A stretch of 64,000 nucleotides of DNA from Candidatus Steffania adelgidicola (GTDB lineage: Bacteria; Pseudomonadota; Gammaproteobacteria; Enterobacterales; Enterobacteriaceae): assembly GCF_020541225.1 (NCBI RefSeq), contig NZ_CP045889.1:186001-250000 (forward strand), in the 5' to 3' direction. The translations under genes and the position numbers were made by a program. The notes under the pieces are model-generated. The model saw nothing but the letters and a program-made list of their open reading frames with translations. It was not told the origin of the DNA and ran no database searches. How positions within the stretch are numbered: position 1 is the stretch's first letter; each line of letters opens with the position of its first letter. Shown piece by piece: positions 10,740 to 21,721 of this stretch.

Positions 10740-10803
10740 CATGCAGTTTGAAAATGGGAGCCCTATTGTCCTGTAAGGGAACGGATTTAACCGGAATGGT
10801 ATT
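10740..10803 (-). pseudogene. gluQ: Possible C-terminal tail of a gluQ ghost
   Basis: Upstream of pcnB, where E. coli has gluQ (glutamyl-queuosine tRNA-Asp synthetase), one minus-strand frame reads [18 protein letters not shown]. The C-terminus of E. coli GluQ is WRLTAVPESAIVNSTFSNASC; RL, P, I and FSN line up with one gap. The match is short and the rest of gluQ is not visible, so this stays tentative. Confidence 0.35.
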
Positions 10804-11664
10804 AAGGAGTAAACTCTTTATCATCTAGTCTAATATACACTCAAGCGATATAGTGTGCTATTGAAGGGTAACTCGGATATACAGATGCATAATTAGTTAA
10901 TGTTTTAATTATGTTTAAAGCACGCTTTCAGTATTATGGATAGATTATAACTTTATGACTCATAATAGCAGTAAAAACATAGCTGGTAATAAGAGAGTAA
11001 TCAACTGGCCTAAAAGTGATCGTGAAGATGGTATATATCTATATGCACGGTTGATAAGTATATACATGGCCTCTTCAGTGAAGAAAATATTCTGGAACGA
11101 AGTGATGACAGTTGTGTGCGCTATTTAGTAATTATATCCACTAAACACTATGATTTTTATTGCCTGAATATAGATTGAGTCAAGAGTATCTATGTCGAAA
11201 AAATATGTTTTTATTTTATGGTTTTAGTGATGAAAATAAGGAAGGTAAAGCGAATATATAAATTAATACGTAACAGAGATTGCATATTAATGATACCGTA
11301 TTGAACATTTCCCCTGTCTGTAAGGTAGGATGACTTGTTAAATTTATATCGCTCTCGCCTTAGTTAGTATGAAAATCTTTTCTTACTATTAAAGTTGTAA
11401 TTCATCTGTGCGTGTTACGAGACTTAGAAATGATGTTCTTATTTACATAAGAACATCTATTTGTCTTCTTGATAAGAATGCAGGTATATTTTGCGTTTAG
11501 ATTTATCATTTTTTCGCTACCGTATTATTTGTAATGCTACGTATATTAACTTTATAAGGATTTGTTTAAAAAACTTTTTGTTAAAATGGAACAATACAGG
11601 ATGAAATTATGAAAGAGCACGTAAAATTGTATGCTGTTAATGTATATACATTAAATTAAATTGA
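10804..11664. other. AT-rich spacer before tRNA-Val
   Basis: No open frame of interest. In E. coli dksA and gluQ would occupy the upstream side of pcnB; apart from the tail at 10740-10803 nothing is recognisable. It contains the hairpin at 11432-11457. Confidence 0.5.
11432..11457. terminator. Orphan hairpin
   Basis: Perfect 10-bp stem GATGTTCTTA/TAAGAACATC with loop TTTACA. TATTTGTC follows on the + strand, so it is a weak terminator candidate at best. No intact gene ends nearby. Confidence 0.35.
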
Positions 11665-11738
11665 TGCGTTCTAATGGATTCGAACCATTGACCCCCACCA
11701 TGTCAAGGTGGTGCTCTAACCAACTGAGCTAAGAACGC
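11665..11738 (-). tRNA. tRNA-Val (anticodon GAC)
   Basis: The minus strand reads GCGTTCTTAGCTCAGTTGG and folds as a full cloverleaf. The anticodon stem CCACC/GGTGG encloses loop TTGACAT, giving GAC. It is very close to E. coli valV/valW. The acceptor stem GCGTTCT/AGAACGC is perfect. The 3' CCA is not encoded (TCA follows the discriminator A), so CCA must be added after transcription. Confidence 0.95.
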
Positions 11739-11776
11739 TTTTTCTCTTTTAACCGCCTATTTCGTATAGGATATAG

Positions 11777-11805
11777 ATAATACCGAGCTTAATTGTGTCT
11801 TGCAA
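11777..11805 (-). promoter_or_regulatory. Likely promoter of tRNA-Val
   Basis: On the minus strand TTGCAA and TATTAT are separated by 17 bases, ending about 38 bases before the tRNA start. Spacing and boxes fit a sigma-70 promoter. The AT-rich background makes chance matches common, but this one is placed correctly. Confidence 0.5.
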
Positions 11806-12744
11806 GTGGAAAATATATTTTTTATTTAATGTTTGTTGGTTAACAAAATATTTGGTTACTTATACTTATTTAGTTACTTATACTTTAGCACTCTGAGTTT
11901 TTATAATAGCATTTAGAGTGCTGTTAGGGTGACACTAGAAAAAAGATAAAACTGATATAACTAGTAACTTGTCTATTGAATAGACTGAAAACCAAGTCCT
12001 TTACTTATACTTTATCTTTGTCTTTATATTTCGACAAAAATTAAGTATAAGTTTTATAGTATCAATATACTCCTCTTATACAAAGGAGTATTATTATACT
12101 CGATTGGGTTGTCATCTATTTCTGATGTTTTAGGCAGTGCTTTTTTATAGCATCATCAAAGGTAGACTAAAGTTAGTATAATTAAAAGAAATCGCAAAAT
12201 ATACCACCTTGAGTAAAGGTAATTCTGTTTTTCATATTATATAGTGTCAAAAAATACACTCATTTTCTATACTAATTCTTTCTTACTCTAATGATTAGAC
12301 TTTTCTTCTTATGGTTTTCATATGAAGATAAATACTTCAAGGTATCACTTTAAGGTAAGTATTTGTGGTAATCTCTTATATATATAGGTAAAAGTTATTG
12401 CTAATATAAAAAATGGATTGTAAGCAAATAGCGAGAGTTAACCTGTTTTTGAGAAGAGCCGAGTGCATTTTAAAAATTTATCCTTTATAAAAGGATAATA
12501 GTTAATTATCCCCCTACATCTTCCGTAGTGCCAAGCATTCAGATAACTTCATTAATTATTGTCAACATGTTAATATTTGATAACCGGTTATTAATTGCAT
12601 CTAATATTGTTAAGGTAGTGTAATCAGATGGAAATAAAAATAAATTTCGATTTTAACTATCTTGTCTAGCAGATGGTTACTTTATTATCTGTTTAATAAG
12701 TTGTGATAACAGGTGTAGTAAAAACATTAATACTATGATGTTTA
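11806..12744. other. AT-rich spacer, nothing recognised
   Basis: 0.94 kb between tRNA-Val and the end of waaC. No coding-like frame. One weak hairpin lies at 12067-12091 (ATACTCCT/AGGAGTAT). In E. coli another LPS gene follows waaC; nothing similar is seen. Confidence 0.5.
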
Positions 12745-13716
12745 TCATGATTTTTTTGGCGGCAACATTGGTTGTAATGTCTGCCATACATATGCCGCTG
12801 TTAAACTCTCCATTTTTTTATCTTTTGCCCGCAATGCTTTCTGATGATATCCGTAACTACCGATCAAGTTCGGTTCAGTAGGGCCGTATAATGTTATATT
12901 AGGACAGTGAAGAGCGGCAGCTAAATGACTAAGGCCGGTGTCTACTGACACTACCGCAGCCACGCCAGAAAGCTGAGTAGCAATCTCCGATAACATCAAT
13001 GGCGCCATCACTTCAGCTAAGTTGAACCCTTCGGCTAAACGGTGCGCGCGCAGATATTCATGTTGTTCACCCCAAGGTAACTTAATCCGATATCCGGCAT
13101 GATCAGCAAGCTTAATCAGCGCACGCCAATGTGCTTCTGGCCAGTGTTTATTGGAACGGGTGGTGGCATGTAGAAAAACTAAATAACCTTTTGCATCTGG
13201 AGGGGGTGAAAATTGGTTAGCAATAGCGTAATCTCCAGGTGTGACTGGAAGCTGGTAATCAAGGCTGGCGGCGAAAAGTTGCCGGATGCGCTCTATGGCG
13301 TGCTGCTGTTTAGACACTGTGTGTTGCCGATGGTAAAACCAGCAGGCTAGAGGTTCACGAGCACTTTTATAATCTAAACCGTGCTTTACGCCATGTGATA
13401 TCCTAGTTATAAGTGCGGCGCTTTTTATTAAACCCTGGGCATCAATAGTTGCATGGTAGCGTTCTTGTTGTAGTTTTCGTTTAAATTTATAGCGCTCCTG
13501 TCGTGTCACTGAGCAAAACCAGTTTTTTCTCCAGCGACGAATTGCCACTGGAATCACCTGCCGCACTGCTGGATGCCAAGCAGGAATCTGAGCAAAATTT
13601 TCTTCTACAACCCAGTCGAAACAAATTTCTGGTAACATTTGCATAGCATCAGTTAACGCAGGTAGCGTATGTAATATATCACCCATTGAAGATGTTTTTA
13701 TAATTAGGACGTGCAT
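12745..13716 (-). CDS. waaC: LPS heptosyltransferase I
   Basis: Transfers the first L-glycero-D-manno-heptose onto Kdo2-lipid A at the cytoplasmic face of the inner membrane. 323 residues (E. coli 319). GT9/GT-B family features are present: N-terminal MHVLIIKTSSMGDILHTLPAL with the catalytic Asp, IDAQGLIKSA, FLHATTRSNKHWPE, and the donor-binding VSVDTGLSHLAAAL plus YGPTEPNLIG. Its start overlaps the 3' end of waaF by 13 bases, so the two are translationally coupled. Third gene of hldD-waaF-waaC, the E. coli order. It indicates that an inner-core heptose LPS is still made. Confidence 0.95.
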   Translation of the reverse strand: MHVLIIKTSSMGDILHTLPALTDAMQMLPEICFDWVVEENFAQIPAWHPAVRQVIPVAIRRWRKNWFCSVTRQERYKFKRKLQQERYHATIDAQGLIKSAALITRISHGVKHGLDYKSAREPLACWFYHRQHTVSKQQHAIERIRQLFAASLDYQLPVTPGDYAIANQFSPPPDAKGYLVFLHATTRSNKHWPEAHWRALIKLADHAGYRIKLPWGEQHEYLRAHRLAEGFNLAEVMAPLMLSEIATQLSGVAAVVSVDTGLSHLAAALHCPNITLYGPTEPNLIGSYGYHQKALRAKDKKMESLTAAYVWQTLQPMLPPKKS

Positions 13717-14768
13717 GTGTTTTCCTTTTTAAGGGAGGGTAATAAAGTTTCAAGCTCATTAATCACCTGAGCAGGTTGGATAGCAATTAAGCTCTGATGG
13801 TAGGTTTGTTCTGCGGCGACTTGTCGCATTTTACAGTCACCCCTAACTAAATGAATCACCCGGGCCTGATGGGTAAGTGGAGGAGTAAAATACGGACTAG
13901 TAACTCCGTACAGAACAACTAGCGGCCGATCAAGCGCACTAGCAACATGCATCAGTCCGGAATCGTTGCTCACAATCCCCTGACAGGCAGCGATAAGTAT
14001 TACTGCTTGCTCTAATGAGGTCTTACCAGATAAATTTCGGCAGTAACGGCGATCATTTGGTAACAGTGCTGCACTGATGGCTTCGCCTATCGGCTGATCT
14101 CTTACCGAGCCGAACAGCACTATCTGATAGCCTCGAGAGATCAGGATCTTGGCAAGCGCAGAATAATGATAATGCGGCCAGCATTTTTTTAGACCAAATG
14201 CTGCGCCATGACAAAAACCAATAATAGGGCGGGTACTTTTGAGTAAAAAAACATTTAGAGTTTCGTTGACTTCTGTGGAGTTGATTGTTAATCGTGGCCA
14301 AGGAAATGGAGTGGGAAAATCAGCAGCGCTTCGTATTGTTTTGTGATTAAAGGCTAAAGCTGCGTATCTGTGGACCATCAGCGGAAAGGCTTTTTCATTT
14401 AGTATACGGATCTCGTTAAGCAGGCCATATCGCATTTCTCCACGCCAACCGATACGATGTGGAATATTAGCAAAAAACGGCAAGAGTGCTGATTTAAAGG
14501 AATGAGGAAGTACTAGTGCTTGCTGATAGCCAGTGTACCGAAGTGATTGCCCGAGTCGCCATCGTTTTTTTAGCGCCAGTATGCCGTGGTCGAACGGCAT
14601 CAATAGTGCTTGATTAACTTCTGGCATGCGACTGAGTAAAAGGCGACACCAGGGCGGAGCTATTACATCAATCTGTGCGCCAGGATAGCGTTGAATCAGC
14701 AAGCGATATAGACTCTGGGACATCATCATATCACCGACCCAAGATGGTCCGATTACCAGTATTTTCAT
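13704..14768 (-). CDS. waaF: LPS heptosyltransferase II
   Basis: Adds the second heptose of the LPS inner core. 354 residues (E. coli 348), GT9 family. Visible motifs: MKILVIGPSWVGDMMMSQSLY at the N-terminus, LPHSFKSALLPFFA, IPHRIGWRGEMRYGLLN, FCHGAAFGLKKCWP, and the donor site VSNDSGLMHVASALDRPLV with LYGVTSP. Overlaps waaC by 13 bases and follows hldD after 31 bases, so it is most likely a single operon. Nothing odd is seen. Confidence 0.95.
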   Translation of the reverse strand: MKILVIGPSWVGDMMMSQSLYRLLIQRYPGAQIDVIAPPWCRLLLSRMPEVNQALLMPFDHGILALKKRWRLGQSLRYTGYQQALVLPHSFKSALLPFFANIPHRIGWRGEMRYGLLNEIRILNEKAFPLMVHRYAALAFNHKTIRSAADFPTPFPWPRLTINSTEVNETLNVFLLKSTRPIIGFCHGAAFGLKKCWPHYHYSALAKILISRGYQIVLFGSVRDQPIGEAISAALLPNDRRYCRNLSGKTSLEQAVILIAACQGIVSNDSGLMHVASALDRPLVVLYGVTSPYFTPPLTHQARVIHLVRGDCKMRQVAAEQTYHQSLIAIQPAQVINELETLLPSLKKENTCTS

Positions 14769-14799
14769 ATTGCTATTCTCGTTAGTGCCTTGAAGGAAA

Positions 14800-15732
14800 T
14801 CAAGGTGTATGGTTGAGCCAGCGTAAATATTCAGGCACCCCTTCGGTAACGCTTTTAAATTGTTGATGATAGCCCGCCGCGCGTAATTGCGTTAAATCCG
14901 CTTGGGTATGGGTTTGGTAGCGTTCTCTAAGTTCTTTTGGAAAGGGAATGTATTCCAGTTGATTTTTTTTATGGTAATCCAAAACGAGGTATGCTATATC
15001 CTGGAAGGATTCTGCCTGCCCAGTACCGCAGTTAAAAATGCCAGAGATGTTGTTTTGCCAGAACCAGAGATTAACCGCCACAATGTCGCTGACATAAATG
15101 AAATCACGTTTAAATTTTTCGCTGCCCAGGAATAGTTGTGGAGTTTTACCAGCATTGATTTGATCATTTATCTGGCAAACTATGCTTGCCATCTCGCCTT
15201 TATGGCCTTCGTGTGGACCGTAAACATTAAAATAATGAAAGCCGCAAATTTGTGATTGATTTAGCGGTAAGAAGGTGCGTACATATTGATTGAATAAAAA
15301 TTTGGAATACGCGTAAACATTTAATGGTTTTTGATATTGTTGATCCTCAGAGAAATTTTCTGAACACGCACCGTAGGTAGCTGCGGAAGAGGCGTAAAGA
15401 AAAGGAATACTATGTTCGATACAAGAGTGAAGAAGGTATTTAGAGTACTGATAGTTGTTATCCATCATGTATTTTCCATCCCACTCAGCAGGAGAAGAAC
15501 AAGCGCCTTCATGGAATATCACATCAATATTGCTACGGTGTTTATTAGTAATCATACTTTCGATGAAATCTCTTTTATCCATATAATCGATAATATTTAA
15601 ATTGACTAGGTTGGTATATTTTCTGCCGTTTTTGAGGTGATCGACTACGATAATGTCTTTATAGCCAATTTTATTAAGTCCTTTAACAATATTACTCCCG
15701 ATAAAACCAGCTCCACCTGTAACCACTATCAT
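14800..15732 (-). CDS. hldD: ADP-L-glycero-D-manno-heptose 6-epimerase
   Basis: Converts ADP-D-glycero-D-manno-heptose to the L,D form that the heptosyltransferases downstream use. 310 residues, as in E. coli. Rossmann-fold SDR protein: NADP-binding [11 protein letters not shown] at the N-terminus, [15 protein letters not shown] with the catalytic Ser, and the YxxxK pair in YAYSKFLF. The C-terminal [17 protein letters not shown] and FNCGTG are conserved. First gene of the heptose operon. The divergent kbl-tdh of E. coli is not recognisable upstream. Confidence 0.96.
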   Translation of the reverse strand: MIVVTGGAGFIGSNIVKGLNKIGYKDIIVVDHLKNGRKYTNLVNLNIIDYMDKRDFIESMITNKHRSNIDVIFHEGACSSPAEWDGKYMMDNNYQYSKYLLHSCIEHSIPFLYASSAATYGACSENFSEDQQYQKPLNVYAYSKFLFNQYVRTFLPLNQSQICGFHYFNVYGPHEGHKGEMASIVCQINDQINAGKTPQLFLGSEKFKRDFIYVSDIVAVNLWFWQNNISGIFNCGTGQAESFQDIAYLVLDYHKKNQLEYIPFPKELRERYQTHTQADLTQLRAAGYHQQFKSVTEGVPEYLRWLNHTP

Positions 15733-17013
15733 GAGTTATCCTTTTATGATTGACGAGGCTAGTATAATATTACTTTATAATGATATTTATATCATGGTAT
15801 GTGCTTAGTACATGTTATATTTTTCCGGTTGAGTGAAAAAGAAGTATTTCGCATAATCGAAAGATACTTATCGTTATTGCAATCATGTGGTTTAGGGACC
15901 TCGAATTCGATTGATTGATTATATGTGGTGTGACGAATAAGGCATAAACTCTTGTGATTGAGTCTCTTGTATACCACAAGAAATACTGAACAGTACTATG
16001 GATAGTAAAATTTCATGGTGATTTATCTTTAGAAAAGATAGCCAATTTCCTGAATTTTTATGATGGATGTGTATAATTTATTCCACGTTTTTTTAATATA
16101 AGGTAATATCTTGATGGGCAGATAGAGAATGAAGTATCTGAGAAAATAAGATCTATATTATTTCTGCGCATATAAAATATGGTGTTAACATTAATAATAT
16201 CATCCATATTTATTCTTCGTGAAGGAGGCATTGATCAAAAGAGAGCTGGAGATGAAATTTAGATAATGAAAGCACAATAATATTCTATATAAAAATCTTA
16301 TTTGAATTTATTTTTTTTGAAAACATGGATGATATATAAGTAAGATACTTGATATGAGTATTTAACTTTCAGTAATCTTTCTCGATTGATATGTATTGCG
16401 TGTGTGTTGTCTTTCATATGATTGAGTTGGTCTGATAACATTTCATATAAGAATTAACGATTAGACATCTAAGATTATTTTTTATTAAGAAATGTATAAA
16501 AATTCTTACTCTGTGTTTGCATAACCATGCAGTAAATAATTAAGAATTTTATTTATTCCATAAAGAATATCTTTGTATATTTATTAAAATTCAATCATCG
16601 GGACCAACTATATTTTATGACTTTTATTGTTTTGAACTAAATAAATATAAGCTACGTTTCTTATATTGCACAACATGAGTATCTCTGTTGTAATGGCTAT
16701 CTATTTTTATTTGTTCTAATTAAGTTTGGGAATAAGAAAAATCGTATTGATTTTTAAGTTATGATATACGACTAACTATAGTTATCTAAAACACACTCCT
16801 AATATTAGGACTTCAGTGAATCTGACTAATCAGTTTGATCTACTTTAAGTCAGAGTTGTCGAGATATAACATGAATATTGATAAAGAGAAAAAAACGCGA
16901 TTGTGTTAAATTTAAAACATTGTCTATCGTATTGGGATAGTTTGATTTTATATGTAGAATACTCCGAGATAATTTTCTTAGAATGCATCTTCTATTTTTA
17001 AATTCTGTATAAG

Positions 17014-17056
17014 TACTCATCGTGACTTCTTGTTTTTTAGTAGGTCACGATGAGTA
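17014..17056. terminator. Orphan bidirectional terminator-like hairpin
   Basis: TACTCATCGTGAC and GTCACGATGAGTA form a perfect 13-bp stem around a 17-base T-rich loop, followed on the + strand by TTTTGC. No intact gene lies within 700 bases on either side. It is less AT-rich than its surroundings, which suggests a functional origin, probably the end of a lost gene. Confidence 0.5.
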
Positions 17057-17717
17057 TTTTGCTCTCTATCTGTATAAATTAAGGATAAAATAAATCAGAA
17101 TATATTAAAACTGTAGCATGCAGTGTTTAAAATCACTTTTATCTGGATTGTATAGTATTTTCCATCACTGATAAAGATGCCTGAGGTAGGACTACCTTTT
17201 TGTCGGTATTCATGAGTTTGTATTATCGTTTTTACTTATTCCCACAAAAAAAATCTATAGGTGAAAACAATATGTTTTAAAGAACATTCAGATAGTATCC
17301 CTCATAACTATCCATAGAATACTAAGCGATAATCACAATAAATTAATAGATTGTTTTTAGAAAAAACAGTACTGTCAAGAAGAAATAAATGCAGATGCTT
17401 TCGTGAATCGAAAGGTATGTAATAGTATTGTACTTGATCGAGCTTATCTCATAGTAAAACCTATGTTAAGAGATGTAATAGGTCTACAAGTTGTTTCAAC
17501 AAAGTCATTTTTCGTTGTTTGAGTTTAAATGTTTATTAATGTGTAAGTCATCGAAGTTAATTTCGACATAGGTAGTATTAGTGAGTTAATTGTTTTTAGT
17601 CTATAAAAGATTAAAATATAGTGAACTTGAGTTATTGGGAGCATCACTATACTACTTTCAGGGTATAGCATACCCTATATGGGTTTAAATAATATAATTA
17701 GACTGAAAATACGTATT

Positions 17718-17734
17718 GAATAAACGGTTTATTC
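17718..17734 (-). terminator. Possible trmA terminator
   Basis: GAATAAAC/GTTTATTC stem 34 bases after the trmA stop on the minus strand, followed by AATACGTATTTTC. Short and AT-rich, so weak. Confidence 0.3.
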
Positions 17735-17767
17735 CCTGAATAAAATAGCAGTCCGTGGTTAAGAAGA

Positions 17768-18880
17768 TTACACCGCTGTCATCTTACGCACAAGTAACAC
17801 ACCACATTCTATATGCGGTGTGTAGGGGAATTGATCAAATAACGCTAGTTTCTCGATAGTATGTGTTTTTGACAAGATGATCAGGTTTTGGCAGAGGGAT
17901 TCAAGATTGCAAGAGATATACACGATTCTCGGATATGTCTGTACCATACCTATCGTTCTATTGTCGAGTCCTCTTCGTGGTGGATTGACGAAAATTGTTT
18001 CAAAACGATACTGCTGTAAATTAATATTTTTTAGACGAATGAACTTGCGTTCTCCTTGCATTGCCTGAGTAAATTCTTCCGTAGACATGCGAACTACTTT
18101 AACATTGCTAACATGATTCGCAGCAATGTTATGCTGTGCAGCTTGCACTGATAGTTTATCTATTTCAGTAGCCAGCACTCCATTAAAATTATGGGCCATT
18201 GCTAGAGAAAAATTGCCATTTCCGCAATAAAGCTCTAATAGATCACCATTAGCATCTTTTGTAGCAGCTAATGCCCATTCAAGCATATGAATATTTATAT
18301 CAAAATTAGGTTGAGTAAAGCTATTTTCAATCTGTCGGTAGATAAGCATGCGTCCGGCGATTGGAATATATTCATCGACATAATCGCAATTAAGGCAGAT
18401 CTTGCTTTTTTTAGCACGCCCAATTAGTTGAATGTTATATCCACGGTCACGTAACGTATTACGCAGGTTCACAGCGTAATTATACCAGGGATCGTATAGT
18501 GGGCGGTGATAAATAAGCGAAATTAGTGCCTGATTGTTCTGCGTTGTAAGGTAGTCTATTTGAAATAGTTTAGTGCGCAGTATAGGTTCTAAACGTATGA
18601 CGTCGAGTAGTTCGCTCATGAGTGCGTTAATGAGCATGCTGCCTGCCATAAAATAATCGATGCGAATTAATTTTTTGGTCTTCTGATCGAACATGAGATG
18701 ATAGAGATCATCCTGATCGTGCCAAATGCGGAATTCGGCTCGTGTGCGATAATGTGCAGGCTTTGAGCGGAATATCTGTGCATCAGGAGCCTGGAATGCT
18801 CGCGTTTTTTGACGAAGATGGTGTATTTTTTCCGCTAACTGTTGCTCATACTTGTCTAAAGATAACCTTATAGGCGTCAT
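17768..18880 (-). CDS. trmA: tRNA (uracil-5)-methyltransferase
   Basis: Makes m5U54 (ribothymidine) in the T loop of tRNAs from SAM; E. coli TrmA also acts as a tRNA folding chaperone. 370 residues (E. coli 366). Present: [30 protein letters not shown], the SAM-binding [16 protein letters not shown], the catalytic Cys in YISCNLESL (near 325) and the general base Glu in HIECGVLLV. Two family positions are altered: the usual DPPRSGLD reads NPPRRGLD (Asp to Asn near 296) and ISCNPETL reads ISCNLESL. The Asp helps to position the target uracil, so activity may be reduced. Divergent from the birA ghost, which recalls the E. coli trmA/btuB-murI-(rrn)-murB-birA region. Confidence 0.92.
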   Translation of the reverse strand: MTPIRLSLDKYEQQLAEKIHHLRQKTRAFQAPDAQIFRSKPAHYRTRAEFRIWHDQDDLYHLMFDQKTKKLIRIDYFMAGSMLINALMSELLDVIRLEPILRTKLFQIDYLTTQNNQALISLIYHRPLYDPWYNYAVNLRNTLRDRGYNIQLIGRAKKSKICLNCDYVDEYIPIAGRMLIYRQIENSFTQPNFDINIHMLEWALAATKDANGDLLELYCGNGNFSLAMAHNFNGVLATEIDKLSVQAAQHNIAANHVSNVKVVRMSTEEFTQAMQGERKFIRLKNINLQQYRFETIFVNPPRRGLDNRTIGMVQTYPRIVYISCNLESLCQNLIILSKTHTIEKLALFDQFPYTPHIECGVLLVRKMTAV

Positions 18881-20173
18881 GTTTTTTATCTATTAATATT
18901 AATCATGAATGATATTGATAAAGAGTGTAGTGAATCACCCATTGATATCGAGTGTGATAATATATATGTGTTCTAGCATGGTGTTTTTCTATAATCTTAT
19001 TTCCTGCATTATAGTCTCTTATCTTTTTAAATAATGCAGATTAAACTTGTGGTAATGTTTCATATGTTTTAATGGTGGTTGATTATTCAAAGTTGATTGA
19101 GGCAATATCTAATTCTACAGCTAAATATATCGATACGGTATTTTTTCTTATTTAGTATTATTCAAATGATAGTCTTACAAAATATTTTCTTATTACTCCG
19201 ATAAAATTGCTTGAGTATGCTCGGTTTTTTCAGACAGAGTTATCGGTTAAAAGAGTACTCTCATGCTTTTTTATATGAAACTCTTTAATATAAAGGATCA
19301 TGTACATATTGTATATGGTAACTCGTTTTTCAACCAAAAATATTTTTGCTTTTTTATTCTACTATAAATATTCAATAGATAACATCTGAGATGTTAATCA
19401 TTATCTTTATAATTAGCATTATATGCTTTCTGTATTCTTGGTTTTCTATAGAAAGAGAGAAAATCATCGAGTATAGCGATCTCTTTACTACAAGTATTGC
19501 TTAGGTAACTAGCCTTTAGAATTTTTGAAAGATGGTCTATATGTATATTTACACCTAGCTTAAGGATCGTATAGTTTATTGATGTATTTCTGTGAAATAC
19601 TTTATTTTTATACGCTTCTTTCAATTTATATTTTTTTATTTTGTGATTGCTGAATCGGTAACCCAAGTTTTCTGGGAGGCATGCAGAGTTCAGGAATGAA
19701 TCTACAACCGTTAGAAATGCTCAAGTGGGATATAATCTATCTATCTTGAAAGATAGCACCAGTTTCTTCCTCAATGATTACATTGAATTTAAATCCTGTG
19801 GAATATGGATAATATAAATTATTAAAATATTCTTTTTTAGAGAAAATTTCTCGGCGATGATTATTTTATGAACCAGTCTAAGAGACGAAGATCTAAAAAG
19901 AAATGTAGGATTAAATTCCTAGATATGTATATCACGGGTATTTTTTTACCAGATAAGTTATCTATTTTTTATCATATGATTTATTTTTAATTTTTATATG
20001 GTTTTGATTATGAAGTGTTTGTATCTGGCATGATTAATAATGGAATATGTAAGAAACGTCATAGGTTTTTTTTATATATATTTCTAAACTTGAAATGAAA
20101 ATTTTCTGTTTTATGGTATTACGCTAGCGAGCGTGACGCACTCTGATTTATAGGAAAACGGTGACTGAAAGAA
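18881..20173. other. Spacer where btuB-murI-murB would be expected
   Basis: E. coli has btuB, murI, an rRNA operon, murB and birA divergent from trmA. Only birA is recognisable (from 20174). This 1.3 kb is AT-rich with short frames; a 90-codon minus-strand frame at 19394-19666 resembles no family I know and is probably chance. No rRNA is present. Confidence 0.5.
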
Positions 20174-20718
20174 ATGAATAAGAGTAAAATAGAGCACCTT
20201 AAATATCTAATTTTCTGTAGAAAATTTAATGAGCCTATATCTGTTTTAACTAAACTTGATCAAATCACTTATGAAGACATATGAGTGTCGAATAGTGCTA
20301 TGGGATCTAAGTGAAAAATTAAAAAATAGATACGTAATTTAGAAAAAATATGTGAACTAAAATATAACTCATTTAAAAACGAGGGAGTAATATATATGGC
20401 TATAAAATATTTTCTTCAAATGGCATATGCTTATATTTTATAAAGCCGTTTCTAAATTATGATCATTTCTATCGACTCGATAGATTTTTGTTATCTCTAG
20501 GAAACGAAAAGTGACATAAATTTGACATACTTTTTTAAATCCTCACTAAGAATTTATCCTGGTTATCTATTTGGGTACTGGTAGCGTCATTATAAAGAAT
20601 TCAGAGATTATTTATAGCATAAAAGAAGCAGTGTTAAAGGGAAAGTAATACGAAAGTTTATATGCAAAGAAGTATGTACGATAGAAGTAACGCCTATTAC
20701 GTTATAGGAAAATTATAA
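20174..20718 (+). pseudogene. birA: Ghost of birA (biotin-protein ligase/repressor)
   Basis: Collinear fragments of BirA in drifting frames. First MNKSKIEHLKYLIFCRKF (E. coli VPLKLIALLANGEF), then VSNSAMGSK (MSRAAINKH), IRNLEKICEL (IQTLRDWGVDV), SIDSIDFCYL, a stop, ET (VIDSTNQYLLDRI), KNLSWLSIWVL (ANLYLSMFWRL) and TKVYMQRSMYDRS (DKVRVKWPNDLYLQDR). Many stops and shifts make it clearly dead. Its place, divergent from trmA, fits E. coli synteny. BirA attaches biotin to the carboxylase carrier protein AccB. Each match is short; the order and the synteny carry the call. Confidence 0.6.
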
Positions 20719-21721
20719 TCTAATGAGGTTGTTTATTGGTTCTATTTGATATGTGACTTCATACTCACGGTTGTAAATTTACTAGAATCTTGTAGGGCAT
20801 ATCACCGATATGTTTAAACTAATTAATTACGTCATAAATTGGCGAAGTTAATTGACTTAAGCTGCATTGTATGATGCATGTGAAATGCTCTATTAATTAT
20901 AAGAAATATGAATTTTTAAAAATCGTTTTAAATACTGGGTATCCAATGTGCTAAGTATCTGAATACTTAATTTATGTTTTGTAATTTTGATTAGGTATAA
21001 AATCTTACTACACATTTTTGAACTGATAAAAAGACTCTATAAATCATTGACAAGATTAGGTAGCTTTACGGGAAAGTTCTATTTAACGCAGTGTGTGTTT
21101 ATAGAGTTTTATTGGGTATTTTTATGATATTATCAATATATTATAGATATAACTATCGGATAGAACACGATAACTTGAATGTACCTCATGGATATCAATT
21201 TAGTTCTTCCAATTAGAAAATCAAACAATAAGACTGTTGTTGATATGTAACGATCAATTATGCATGAGTCTGGATTAAGATACATATATAAAAATATAAA
21301 CATAATTAAGCAGAAGAAATAAGTGACAGAACGATTTTATGTCATGGCGTATATTTGGATGTGGTTTATATGATTAATTTAAAATTAAATAGTTTAGCTA
21401 TTTTCTGTAATACAATGTTTTATTATTTCATGTGTAAATATATTTACAATGACATAATCTCAAAATGAGAAAATAATGATAAATGGGATATGGCGAATAT
21501 TAAAATGGCGATTTATCCATGTTTTTAACAGAATGGTGAAGATATGCTATCGGCGGTTGTATGTTTCCTCTAGTAGGCAGTAATAATTATGAATATATGG
21601 AGACTTGTTGCTATATATTTAATAATATACGGATAACGTGGCATTTATCGATGGCGTCATTATAATAGTATCTGTTCATGCCTATGTTGGATTGGTAAAT
21701 CCGTTGTAATCAGGAAAATGT
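20719..21721. other. AT-rich spacer upstream of proQ
   Basis: 1 kb without a recognisable gene. The 3' end of birA may dissolve into it. In E. coli msrC (yebR) precedes proQ; I saw no MsrC piece. Confidence 0.5.

Larger units (their letters stand above)
15733..17767. other. 2-kb AT-rich spacer with one strong orphan hairpin
   Basis: Between hldD and the end of trmA. No coding-like frame. I searched mentally for Kbl pieces (divergent from hldD in E. coli) and saw none. It contains the 13-bp stem at 17014-17056 and a small stem at 17718-17734 just past the trmA stop. Confidence 0.5.

Noticed and set aside
19394..19666. 90-codon minus-strand reading frame
   Set aside because: Lys/Asn/Ile-rich composition as expected from random AT-rich sequence, no ribosome binding site, and no recognisable family; it lies where a decayed + strand operon is expected.
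20090..20170. Possible murB C-terminus before the birA ghost
   Set aside because: Only an ASV/AS-type match over a dozen residues; too short to support.
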